Source: JBPBPI01 sp050954885 | Lineage (GTDB): Bacteria; Pseudomonadota; Alphaproteobacteria; Caedimonadales; Caedimonadaceae | DNA: 16,131 nt | Assembly (NCBI GenBank): GCA_050954885.1 | Contig: JBPBPI010000182.1 | Location: forward strand, 1 to 16,131 | Direction of reading: 5' to 3' | In this document: positions 7,975-14,817 of the stretch, piece by piece | Position numbering within the stretch: position 1 is the stretch's first letter | How the letters are laid out: each line of letters opens with the position of its first letter | Notes under the pieces: model-generated | What the model saw: the letters and a program-made list of their open reading frames with translations, nothing else | Databases searched by the model: none | What the model was told of the DNA's origin: nothing | Translations under genes and position numbers: made by a program

Positions 7975-8798
7975 TGTTGCTTGCAATCGATGTTGGAAAT
8001 TCAGAAGTCTGTTTTGGTATTTTTGATTTGAATAATAAAGATCAAATCATGATGCCTATTGAACGAGGCCGTTTTTCAACCTCTGACTTTCGCTATGACA
8101 TAAACAGAAATAAAATGTTGAAGGTCAGCCTTGATAATCAACTGTCTCAACTGAATAAAGTGACCAATATTTTAATATCTTGTGTGGCACCCCTTATACT
8201 GTCTGATTTAAAAAACTTTTGTGATAAAATATTGAAATGTCCGACCTTGGTTATGGGAGAGACAGGGGTGTCTTATCCTTCACAAGCTTTGGTTGATAGC
8301 CCCGGTGAAGTTGGGGCTGATTTACGTGTCAGTGGATTTGCAGCCCATACTTTTTACCAAGGACCGTTGATTGTGATTGGCTTTGGCACCGCCACAACCT
8401 TTAGCGTTATCAACGATCAAGGTGATTTTTGTGGCACTGTCATTGCGCCCGGCGTTGGTATCGTATCTCAGGCTCTTCCTCGGATGGCCACACATTTGCC
8501 GCAGATCGCGTTTAAAAAACCAGTTTCGCCTTTGGGGCTCAATACAACCTGCGCCATGGAATCAGGTCTTTTCTGGGGATATATTGGTCTTGTTGAAGGC
8601 ATACTTCTGCAACTCCAACAACAAAATTATTTAAATATACGACAAGATTCTGATAAAATAAAATCTTTGAAAATTATTACAACCGGTGGATACGCACACC
8701 TTGTGGCACCACATTGTGCCGGTATCACAGAAATTGATTCTGACTTAACACTGAAGGGTTTGGCCCTTATCTTTAAAACAACCTTAAAAGGAACATAA
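7974..8798 (+). CDS. coaX: Type III pantothenate kinase, with altered active-site residues
   Basis: Homologous to CoaX, which phosphorylates pantothenate in the first step of CoA synthesis. It is 274 residues long. Family features: DVGNS at 6-10 with the conserved D6; EVGADL at 112-117 with D116; FGTATTF at 137-143; IAPG near 160; a late GLNTTCAMESGLFWGYIGLVEGI segment; and ITTGGYA near the C-terminus. Oddities: the position just before FGTATT, normally aspartate (VDFGTATT, one of three aspartates regarded as conserved in this family), is glycine G136, and the usual GADR arginine is leucine (L117), with R118 next to it. Activity may therefore be reduced or altered. ATG overlaps the birA stop (TGATG), with a good SD (GAGGAAG, 7957-7963). 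Confidence 0.88.
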   Translation: MLLAIDVGNSEVCFGIFDLNNKDQIMMPIERGRFSTSDFRYDINRNKMLKVSLDNQLSQLNKVTNILISCVAPLILSDLKNFCDKILKCPTLVMGETGVSYPSQALVDSPGEVGADLRVSGFAAHTFYQGPLIVIGFGTATTFSVINDQGDFCGTVIAPGVGIVSQALPRMATHLPQIAFKKPVSPLGLNTTCAMESGLFWGYIGLVEGILLQLQQQNYLNIRQDSDKIKSLKIITTGGYAHLVAPHCAGITEIDSDLTLKGLALIFKTTLKGT

Positions 8799-8803
8799 TC
8801 ACG

Positions 8804-10477
8804 TTGTCTAAAACAAACACGCGCTCTGAGTTGTCTCAGGATCTTTTTTTCCTTCCCCTAGGCGGGGCTGGCGAGATCGGTATGAATCTTAATTTATATA
8901 GCTATCAAGACCACTGGTTGATGGTGGATTTAGGGGTAACCTTTGGCAAGGATTTGGGTATTGAAATCATGATGCCCGATCCTAGCTATATCGTTGAACG
9001 TCGAGACCGGCTTAAAGGTTTGGTGATAACCCATGCTCATGAAGATCATATTGGGGCGATACCATATCTATGGGAGAAATTACAATGCCCGATCTATGCA
9101 ACACCTTTTACGGCCACATTGATCCGTGACAAGCTTAAAAAAGTAGGTCTGGCGCAAAAAGCCAAAGTTCATGAAATTGACCTCGGGGGTAAGGTTTCAC
9201 TAGATCCTTTTGAAGTTCAATTTTTGTCTTTGACCCATTCTATTCCAGAGCCTAATGCGTTGGCCATTCGGACACCCTCAGGAATTGTGGTCCATACAGG
9301 AGATTGGAAAATTGATCCTAATCCTTTGATTGGTGAAAAAGTAGATGAAAATGTGTTAAAAGCCTTGGGCGATGAAGGTGTATTGGCCTTAGTGTGCGAT
9401 TCTACCAATGTTTTTGTCGAAGAAAATGCCGGCTCTGAGTCTACTGTACGAGAAAAGTTAATTGAATTTGTCAGCAGGCCTCATTTCGGACGTGTGATCA
9501 TCGCCTGTTTTGCCAGCAACGTGGCACGACTTGAATCCTGTGCCTTGGCGGCACAACAAGCCGGACGCAAAGCCATATTGATGGGTCGCTCTATGATTCG
9601 GATGGATCAAGCCGCCCGCGATAACGGATATTTAAAAAATATCCCTGCGTTTTTGACAGATGAAGATGCGGGCAGGGTAAAGCGCGAAGAAACCGTCATT
9701 ATTTGTACAGGTTCTCAAGGAGAGCCACGGGCCGCCCTTGCACGTCTGGCCTCTGGTGATCATCCCCATCTTAAACTCAGTGCCGGTGATACAGTATTAT
9801 TTTCCTCACGCATGATTCCGGGCAATGAAGATGCCATTCGAGATATGCAAGAAGAATTAATTGAGGCTGGACTAAACGTCGTTGGTGCTGAAGATATCGA
9901 AGGTATTCATGTCTCGGGCCATCCTGGGCGTCCTGATCTTAAGAAAATGTATGAATGGATTCGGCCACAAATTTTAATTCCTGTTCATGGCGAAACTATG
10001 CATATGCGTGAACAAGCACGCCTGGGACATGAATGTGGAATTCCCCATGCAATCGTTCCTTTTAATGGTAGTCTGATCAAACTTTCAAAAGAAGAACCTG
10101 AAATTGTGGACACGATGCCAAATGGTCGTCTGGCCCTCGATGGTACCAAAGTTGTGCCTTTATTCAGCAATCAAATGCGAGATCGAGCGCGTTTGATGAC
10201 CTCAGGTGTTATCTTTGTTTCTTTATCTTATGATATGAAACGGGGACATTTGCGCGGCACGCCGGTGGTAACACAAGTGGGTGTGTTTGAGCCTGATATT
10301 GTCGATGAGATGATTGAAAATTTACAAGACGTGGTAACAGAGGCTTTGACAAACACCCTGCGTGAGATACAATTTACAGAAATAGCTGTTAAAGAAGTGA
10401 TCTCCATTGCGTGCAGGCGTTACGTTAATAGCGTACGGGGTAAAAAACCGATGGTTGTGGTTCATTTTATTTCTTAA
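8804..10477 (+). CDS. rnj: Ribonuclease J (metallo-beta-lactamase / beta-CASP)
   Basis: A 557-residue RNase J with both 5'-3' exonuclease and endonuclease potential, acting in mRNA decay and rRNA maturation. Domains: metallo-beta-lactamase with GGAGEIGMN at 20-28 and the zinc motif HAHEDHIG at 77-84; the alphaproteobacterial THSIPEPNALAIRT segment and HTGDWK; the beta-CASP insert with CFASNVARLES; then GHPGRPDLKKMY and IPVHGE closing the active site; and a C-terminal domain. The frame begins with TTG at 8804, with AAGGA about 11 bp upstream; no better ATG exists before the conserved FFLPLGGAGEIG. It follows coaX by 5 bp. The usual alphaproteobacterial follower mce (methylmalonyl-CoA epimerase) is absent. 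Confidence 0.96.
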   Translation: MSKTNTRSELSQDLFFLPLGGAGEIGMNLNLYSYQDHWLMVDLGVTFGKDLGIEIMMPDPSYIVERRDRLKGLVITHAHEDHIGAIPYLWEKLQCPIYATPFTATLIRDKLKKVGLAQKAKVHEIDLGGKVSLDPFEVQFLSLTHSIPEPNALAIRTPSGIVVHTGDWKIDPNPLIGEKVDENVLKALGDEGVLALVCDSTNVFVEENAGSESTVREKLIEFVSRPHFGRVIIACFASNVARLESCALAAQQAGRKAILMGRSMIRMDQAARDNGYLKNIPAFLTDEDAGRVKREETVIICTGSQGEPRAALARLASGDHPHLKLSAGDTVLFSSRMIPGNEDAIRDMQEELIEAGLNVVGAEDIEGIHVSGHPGRPDLKKMYEWIRPQILIPVHGETMHMREQARLGHECGIPHAIVPFNGSLIKLSKEEPEIVDTMPNGRLALDGTKVVPLFSNQMRDRARLMTSGVIFVSLSYDMKRGHLRGTPVVTQVGVFEPDIVDEMIENLQDVVTEALTNTLREIQFTEIAVKEVISIACRRYVNSVRGKKPMVVVHFIS

Positions 10478-10495
10478 AGAAAGCATACACATAAT

Positions 10496-10729
10496 ATGGG
10501 GGTTGTCTCAGGTATCGTCGTCTTTGTTATGATTTGGTGGGTTGTGTTATTCACTATATTGCCTTGGGGTGTGTATCCTGAGGCACAACCACTTCCAGGA
10601 TGTGCGGTTGAAGCCCCTGCAAAGCCTCAATTAAAGCTTAAATTGTGGGTGACGACGCTTATATCCCTTTTTATTTGGTTTATTGTTTGGTGGATTATCG
10701 AGGCTGATATTATTCATTTTGACTCTTAA
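10496..10729 (+). CDS. DUF1467-family small inner-membrane protein
   Basis: A 77-residue protein with two membrane helices (about 4-26 and 49-70) joined by a loop containing PWGVYPE and a PGCAVEAPAKP stretch. This is the DUF1467 pattern: IWWVVLFTILPWGV in the first helix and a tryptophan-rich second helix. The function is unknown. In alphaproteobacteria this family sits near rnj and proS, so its position 18 bp after RNase J supports the call. No proS, lolC or lolD follows here. The SD is weak (AAAGAAAG, 12 bp upstream). Confidence 0.88.
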   Translation: MGVVSGIVVFVMIWWVVLFTILPWGVYPEAQPLPGCAVEAPAKPQLKLKLWVTTLISLFIWFIVWWIIEADIIHFDS

Positions 10730-10776
10730 ATAAAAATTAAATAAAAAATATGTTGATCTTAATTAAAATTTAAGAG
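10723..10776. repeat. Extended inverted repeat spanning the end of the DUF1467 gene
   Basis: CTCTTAAAT at 10723-10731 is the exact complement of ATTTAAGAG at 10768-10776. Inside, after a symmetric AAA/AAA internal loop, AATTAA (10735-10740) pairs with TTAATT (10759-10764). The arm includes the stop codon at 10727-10729. It could fold into an AT-rich transcript-end hairpin for the nuo-rnj operon, but there is no T tract after it, so a terminator role is uncertain. Confidence 0.45.
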
Positions 10777-10792
10777 ATTAAGCATTATCCTA

Positions 10793-10812
10793 ATAATAAG
10801 AATACTTATTAT
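10793..10812. promoter_or_regulatory. Perfect palindrome, candidate MarR-type operator
   Basis: ATAATAAG (10793-10800) and CTTATTAT (10805-10812) are perfect inverted repeats around a 4-bp AATA centre. They end 2 bp before the ribosome binding site (GAGGGAG, 10815-10821) and 16 bp before the start of the MarR-family gene. MarR dimers bind short palindromes overlapping their own promoters, so autoregulation through this site is a natural inference. The same sequence could also form a hairpin in the mRNA leader. Confidence 0.55.
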
Positions 10813-10828
10813 ATGAGGGAGAAACCTT

Positions 10829-11287
10829 ATGAAAGAAATTTATTTTGATGCCATTATGACGATTGAACGTCTTCATCGTCTGTTCTTAGAAGTTGTACGC
10901 GTTGAACTAGATCGGATGAAGATTCTCGATATCAGCAATGTCCAATGTTTTATTCTTTATAATATTGGTGAAAATCAATTGACCGTAGGCGAGGTCACCA
11001 ATCGCGGTTATTATTTAGGGTCAAATGTCACCTATAACTTAAAAAAGATGGTCGAAAATGGCTATTTAACGCAAATTCAATCAACTCATGATAAACGCTC
11101 AAGTCATATAAAATTATCCTCTAAGGGACTTAAATTATTTGAAAGCTTTGACAAAATTTTAATGCAACATACGTCAAATATGAAGCACAATGGCGTCAGC
11201 GATCAAGATTTAAAAAGTTTAAAATCTCTTTTGCAAAAGCTAGAATCTTTTTGGGGATTTGCCATGACTCATGATATTCGCCTTTAA
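10829..11287 (+). CDS. MarR-family winged-helix transcriptional regulator, LdtR-like
   Basis: A 152-residue DNA-binding regulator expected to act as a dimer. The winged helix occupies roughly residues 38-100. The recognition-helix region GYYLGSNVTYNLKKMVENGYL (60-80) is the hallmark of the alphaproteobacterial LdtR-type subgroup, known from Liberibacter as a regulator of an L,D-transpeptidase and stress tolerance. The wing follows with HDKRSSHIKL (87-96). The flanking N- and C-terminal helices (5-33, 120-146) would make the dimer interface. A strong SD (GAGGGAG, 7 bp upstream) and an adjacent palindrome suggest independent, autoregulated expression. Its stop codon overlaps the stop of the convergent HAD gene. 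The targets are not in the window; assignment to the subgroup is by motif recall. Confidence 0.82.
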   Translation: MKEIYFDAIMTIERLHRLFLEVVRVELDRMKILDISNVQCFILYNIGENQLTVGEVTNRGYYLGSNVTYNLKKMVENGYLTQIQSTHDKRSSHIKLSSKGLKLFESFDKILMQHTSNMKHNGVSDQDLKSLKSLLQKLESFWGFAMTHDIRL

Positions 11288-12210
11288 AAACAGAACATTA
11301 AAATAAGGATGCTCATCGCACAAGCAAGATCAAGTTGAATAATAAATCCAAGGGGAATATTTCCTTGGATTAACGCTTGCGCCAAAGGATCGTTGAAAGT
11401 TTTTGGTTCAATGTTTGATTGGTTTGACAATGTCTGATGATGTCGAATATCAACAAAAGTTTTGAGAGATAAATTAATCTTTAAAACAGTCAAAAATAAG
11501 ATCAAAGCCAATATTTTTGACACAAAATTCCATAATAAAAAATCGTGTGTCCAAAAATAACAACCCACTGAAATTAAACCAAGTACGATCAAAGGAATAG
11601 ATTTATATAATTTAGAATGAGAAGAATATTGAAAAATAAGATTAAAAATCTCGCGTCCTTTTAACAATCCTTCTTCCAAAACAACATAAGGTTTATTTAA
11701 GGTAAAAACTTTTTTGAGAACCCAAAAAGGCGTATTGATCGCAATAATTTTGTCGCCGTGACGCCAAACTGGCAGGTCATGTGCTGAATTTCCCATGTAA
11801 ATAAATTGACCTTCACCAAACCTTTGAGTCAAGGCTTTGGCTTTTTCTTGAGACCTTAAATTTCGATTTTCAACGCTCGTCATCACATCATCAAAAAAAT
11901 CAAAATGAGCCGCGGCTTTCACGCCATATTTATGTGGTGCCGCAGTCACTAACAAAATTTGATGACCTTGTGATTTGTATTGATGACTTAAATCAACGAT
12001 CTGCTGATTGACCGGCAGCACTGAGATATCTAAATCAATGATATCGGCAATTTTTTTCTTAAGATAAGACCGGCCTTTTGCAAACCAAAATAAGACATTA
12101 AAAATACGCCATGGATGTCGAATAATATAGACAATCAAAGCTTCTGATAAAACATCAGTGCGCAAAAGTGTGCCATCCAAATCGACACAAATTGGAAGTT
12201 TTTTGATCAT
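11284..12210 (-). CDS. HAD-superfamily hydrolase with a degenerate, truncated UbiA-like membrane tail
   Basis: A 308-residue protein. The N-terminal HAD phosphatase domain (1-190) looks intact: motif I CVDLDGTLL with D10 and D12, motif II T89 in LLVTAAP, lysine K123 or K125, and motif IV GNSAHDLPVW (140-149, D145). In alphaproteobacteria this domain is normally fused to a UbiA prenyltransferase of about 300 residues. Here only three helices follow (about 203-220, 227-249, 288-306), and where the UbiA aspartate motif (NDxxDxxxD) is expected the sequence is KTFVDIRHH, with only D254 kept. Prenyl transfer is therefore unlikely; membrane-anchored phosphatase activity remains possible. It follows grxD by 8 bp with a weak SD, and its end overlaps the convergent MarR gene by 4 bp. 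Confidence 0.82.
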   Translation of the reverse strand: MIKKLPICVDLDGTLLRTDVLSEALIVYIIRHPWRIFNVLFWFAKGRSYLKKKIADIIDLDISVLPVNQQIVDLSHQYKSQGHQILLVTAAPHKYGVKAAAHFDFFDDVMTSVENRNLRSQEKAKALTQRFGEGQFIYMGNSAHDLPVWRHGDKIIAINTPFWVLKKVFTLNKPYVVLEEGLLKGREIFNLIFQYSSHSKLYKSIPLIVLGLISVGCYFWTHDFLLWNFVSKILALILFLTVLKINLSLKTFVDIRHHQTLSNQSNIEPKTFNDPLAQALIQGNIPLGFIIQLDLACAMSILILMFCF

Positions 12211-12218
12211 CTTTTTAT

Positions 12219-12551
12219 CTATGACACTTGATCGATCAAACCTTTTTCTTGTAATAAGATTTTCAGTTCATCGTTTTGCATCATATCGCGCACAATATCG
12301 GCACCACCCATAAATTCACCTTGAATGTAAAGCTGAGGAATGGTGGGCCAATCGCTGAAATCTTTGATGCCTTGACGAATATCGGGATCTGTTAGTACAT
12401 CGATATCATGATAGTCGACGCTTAATTTATTCAAGGCTTGGACAACAAAACTTGAAAATCCACATTGAGGGCGATTTTTGGCGCCCTTCATAAATAAAAC
12501 CACGGGATTTTGGTCAATAATGGTTTTGATTTGATCTGAAACAGATGACAT
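12219..12551 (-). CDS. grxD: Monothiol glutaredoxin, CGFS type (Grx4/GrxD)
   Basis: A 110-residue monothiol glutaredoxin that binds a [2Fe-2S] cluster with glutathione and passes it on to targets, usually together with BolA. It shows the active-site CGFS at 30-33 preceded by KGAKNRPQ, then the WPTIPQLYI segment with the cis-proline, and GGADIVRDM for glutathione binding. Length matches the family. It lies 6 bp downstream of bolA, with AAGGAG about 10 bp before the ATG inside the end of bolA, so the two are co-translated. The bolA-grxD pair is typical of alphaproteobacteria, often after purL, which is not here. Confidence 0.96.
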   Translation of the reverse strand: MSSVSDQIKTIIDQNPVVLFMKGAKNRPQCGFSSFVVQALNKLSVDYHDIDVLTDPDIRQGIKDFSDWPTIPQLYIQGEFMGGADIVRDMMQNDELKILLQEKGLIDQVS

Positions 12552-12557
12552 CGTAAT

Positions 12558-12803
12558 TTACTCCTTGGCAGATGGTGGTGTTTGAGTGTTCAAGGAAAGG
12601 GCATGAAGGTCAAGGCCCATCTTACCTTGAAAAGCAGCATATACCATTTTGTGTTGTTGAATTTTAGACAAACCACGAAAACTTTCAGAAATAATGGTGG
12701 CTTGATAATGATCACCATCACCTGCCAAATCCTTAAGGGTGACTGTGGCATCAGGAAGTGCTGAGGTTAAAATTTTTTCAATTTCTTCAAGGGTCATGGC
12801 CAT
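12558..12803 (-). CDS. bolA: BolA/IbaG-family protein
   Basis: An 81-residue BolA-like protein that forms a cluster-bridged heterodimer with CGFS glutaredoxins and takes part in iron-sulfur assembly or iron sensing. The conserved core is DLAGDGDHYQATIISESF (25-42) and SKIQQHKMVYAAF (46-58), with the invariant histidine H51 that serves as a cluster ligand. The chosen start (MAMTLEEIE) could equally be the second methionine, two codons later. It is the first gene of the minus-strand bolA-grxD-HAD unit; the promoter must lie in 12804-13012, where a perfect TTGACA on the minus strand (12884-12879) lacks a good -10 at the right distance. Confidence 0.93.
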   Translation of the reverse strand: MAMTLEEIEKILTSALPDATVTLKDLAGDGDHYQATIISESFRGLSKIQQHKMVYAAFQGKMGLDLHALSLNTQTPPSAKE

Positions 12804-13012
12804 GGATTTAAGCGTCCTTCTAGAATTGTGTTGATCATTTTTCTATGTCATCATTGGCTACCTTAAAAGATATAGACTTGTCAATCTTAAGATAAGCAGG
12901 CAGTGGTATCTTAAAGTTAAAAAGACATACGTAAACGAATGATGGAAAATTTTTTTCAATAACTTTATGATGAATTAAACCATTGTTATCAAGAGGCCCA
13001 AAAAATTATCCA

Positions 13013-13693
13013 ATGAAAAAACTTTATACTCAATTTAGTGAATTTTTAAAAAGCGTTGTGGGTCAAAAATTTTTAATTTTGTTGGCACCTTTCATGCGAC
13101 TTCCAGGCGAGACAACATCTTCAAATTCACGCGTTCAATATTTAATTGATCAATTGCACATCAGGTCAGGCGCACCCGTGATCGGTAGTATGTTCTTTGC
13201 CAGTGCTCTGGCGGTTGTTAGTCGAACCGTGGACCGTCAGACAAATTCTTGGAATCATCATCTTAATTTGGATTCCTTCAGCGTTTGGGTGTACATGACC
13301 GGTGCTTTATCAATTTTATCTTACTCACTGGTTATCTCTAAATACGTGGCCCCACGCCTTTTAAATTTACTCTTAAAAAAAGCCTCATTCCCCAGTTACA
13401 GCTTTGGTTTTTGGTCGACCTATTATGGTGGCCTTTTGATGTTTTTTGGCATATTTTTATGGGGATTTACGCTCTTATTTGTGTTTCAAATATCTTTGTG
13501 GCTTTGGCTTTTTTTGGTAATCGGACTTGGGGTTGCTGTCTGGTTTTTGCAACGTCAACTATATTTCAGACGCCAAGAATTTATTAAAAGTCTCTCGGAT
13601 CTTGAACGTCTTCATCTTAAAACCCTCGAGACCATGATGACACTCGTTCAACTGGGCATCAGTGTTCTTATCTGGTGGCGTTGGGGTTTTTAA
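13013..13693 (+). CDS. Multi-pass membrane protein of unknown function
   Basis: I do not recognise this family. From the ATG at 13013 it is 226 residues. A TTG ten codons upstream (12983) is also in frame but has no SD; the ATG is preferred although its own SD (AAGAGG, about 16 bp away) is poor. It has a soluble basic N-terminus, then hydrophobic segments near residues 53-69, 90-109, 137-158, 159-179 and 208-222, and a charged cytosolic-looking stretch FRRQEFIKSLSDLERLHLKTLE before the last one. The region 137-179 is rich in F, W and L. It stands alone between the divergent bolA and the secreted-protein gene. Codon use resembles the core genes, and coding is well supported by the long open frame. 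Confidence 0.72.
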   Translation: MKKLYTQFSEFLKSVVGQKFLILLAPFMRLPGETTSSNSRVQYLIDQLHIRSGAPVIGSMFFASALAVVSRTVDRQTNSWNHHLNLDSFSVWVYMTGALSILSYSLVISKYVAPRLLNLLLKKASFPSYSFGFWSTYYGGLLMFFGIFLWGFTLLFVFQISLWLWLFLVIGLGVAVWFLQRQLYFRRQEFIKSLSDLERLHLKTLETMMTLVQLGISVLIWWRWGF

Positions 13694-13715
13694 AAATAGA
13701 AAAACTATTTTCTTT
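13694..13715 (+). terminator. Weak AT-only hairpin after the membrane-protein gene
   Basis: Just after the stop codon, AGAAAA and TTTTCT can pair around a 4-nt ACTA loop, followed by a short T run. With almost no G-C pairs it would be a weak stop; it is the only candidate terminator for this gene. Confidence 0.3.
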
Positions 13716-13790
13716 AAAATAATTTAATATTTTAAAAATTATTTGTTAATACATTCTCTTTTTTCTCTTTCTTCAAATTATTAATTTTAC

Positions 13791-13833
13791 TATGATTATG
13801 AAGAACTCATTCATCACATGAGTTCCAATCATA
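13791..13833. promoter_or_regulatory. Long inverted repeat in the leader of the secreted-protein gene
   Basis: GAACTCAT (13803-13810) and ATGAGTTC (13818-13825) form a perfect 8-bp stem around the loop TCATCAC, and TATGATT (13791-13797) pairs with AATCATA (13827-13833) outside it, with an asymmetric 5/1 internal loop. It ends 7 bp before the SD (ACGGAG, 13841-13846). TATGAT at its left edge also resembles a -10 box; if used, transcription would start near 13802 and the mRNA would begin with the inner hairpin. It could be an operator, a 5' stabilising stem-loop or a translational switch. Confidence 0.55.
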
Positions 13834-13852
13834 AAATATTACGGAGACTATC

Positions 13853-14803
13853 ATGCGTCACAATTCTTTAAAACCTTATTTAGTGATATCCACAGCAATG
13901 GTTATGTTGTCAACGGTTGCAAATGCAACATCAACTGATATTGAGAATTTTAAATCGGAAGCAGAACAATCCTCGGTTCAAAGTCATACTGTTGCTATAA
14001 TTGATATGGTTGGTGTTTCAAAAAATGATAATATTTTAAGTCAACCTTCTGTAGAAGCTTTAAAGATAAAGACAAACACCACTGAAGAATCTAAAAAAGC
14101 AGGTTGGTTCTCTTTTGGGTGGTCATCAAAAGCACCTGAAGAAAAAGTTTCTGAACCAATAAAGTCTGACCTAGAAATCGCTGAACAAACAAAAAATCCT
14201 CTAGCGACTTTGCCAAGCATTGAAAAAGTGGAAGACAAATACCCTTTTGAAAAAACAGTTGTTATTAGACGTATTGGATATTTGGGTGGATGGCTCCTGG
14301 GAATTGGTTCTGATATTGTTGAAATATCTGAAAACGAATATAATAATAAAGAATTTTTAAATCAACATTATCCAGGTTATGAACTGGTTAAATCAAAACA
14401 AGAAGTACTTCAAGGGCAAAATAATTTACCTGTAACTGAACCAATTGTTACAACAGAAAATTCAAATGACTCAATATCTTTTGAATTAGATAGTCTGGAA
14501 AAAGGTACAGAACAAACGTCTCAAAAAGTTGTAAAACTAAAATCTACCATTAATTCTGAAGTTTTGAGAAAAGTTGCACATTCGCTACCAGAAAATCAAG
14601 ATTTGACAATGAGTTTTATTTCTAATTTTGTTCAAGCGCAACAAATAGCAAATGAAGTTCAAATTAGTGAAGAGCAAGCCTCCATTGATGCACAACAAAC
14701 CACACCCGTGAATGTTATTGAAAGTATTAAACAAAAAACTGCTACAAAACCTGCAAAAAATGTTTCAAAAAATAAAAAATGGAACAAAAAAAGAAAAAAA
14801 TAA
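13853..14803 (+). CDS. Secreted, lysine-rich protein of unknown function
   Basis: A 316-residue protein that I do not recognise. The N-terminus is a good Sec signal peptide: basic MRHNSLK, a hydrophobic core to about residue 22 and a likely cleavage after ANA (residues 23-25). The mature part is hydrophilic, rich in E, S, T, N, Q and K, and mostly without predicted domain motifs. One more ordered patch near 140-160 reads VVIRRIGYLGGWLLGIGSDI and is aromatic/glycine-rich; a GWFSFGWSSK patch sits near residue 84. The last 20 residues are strongly basic, ending KNKKWNKKRKK. The SD (ACGGAG) is at the correct spacing. The AT-rich composition, disorder-like sequence and neighbouring LRR gene fit a periplasmic or exported host-interaction protein, but that role is inference. 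Confidence 0.78.
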   Translation: MRHNSLKPYLVISTAMVMLSTVANATSTDIENFKSEAEQSSVQSHTVAIIDMVGVSKNDNILSQPSVEALKIKTNTTEESKKAGWFSFGWSSKAPEEKVSEPIKSDLEIAEQTKNPLATLPSIEKVEDKYPFEKTVVIRRIGYLGGWLLGIGSDIVEISENEYNNKEFLNQHYPGYELVKSKQEVLQGQNNLPVTEPIVTTENSNDSISFELDSLEKGTEQTSQKVVKLKSTINSEVLRKVAHSLPENQDLTMSFISNFVQAQQIANEVQISEEQASIDAQQTTPVNVIESIKQKTATKPAKNVSKNKKWNKKRKK

Positions 14804-14817
14804 ATAAGATACAAAAT

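Noticed and set aside
12862..12884. Minus-strand promoter for bolA based on the perfect TTGACA at 12884-12879
   Set aside because: No acceptable -10 box occurs 16-18 bp downstream, so the -35 match alone is not enough.
12983..13012. TTG start for the unknown membrane protein
   Set aside because: It has no ribosome binding site and adds ten polar residues; the ATG at 13013 is more likely, although its SD is also poor.
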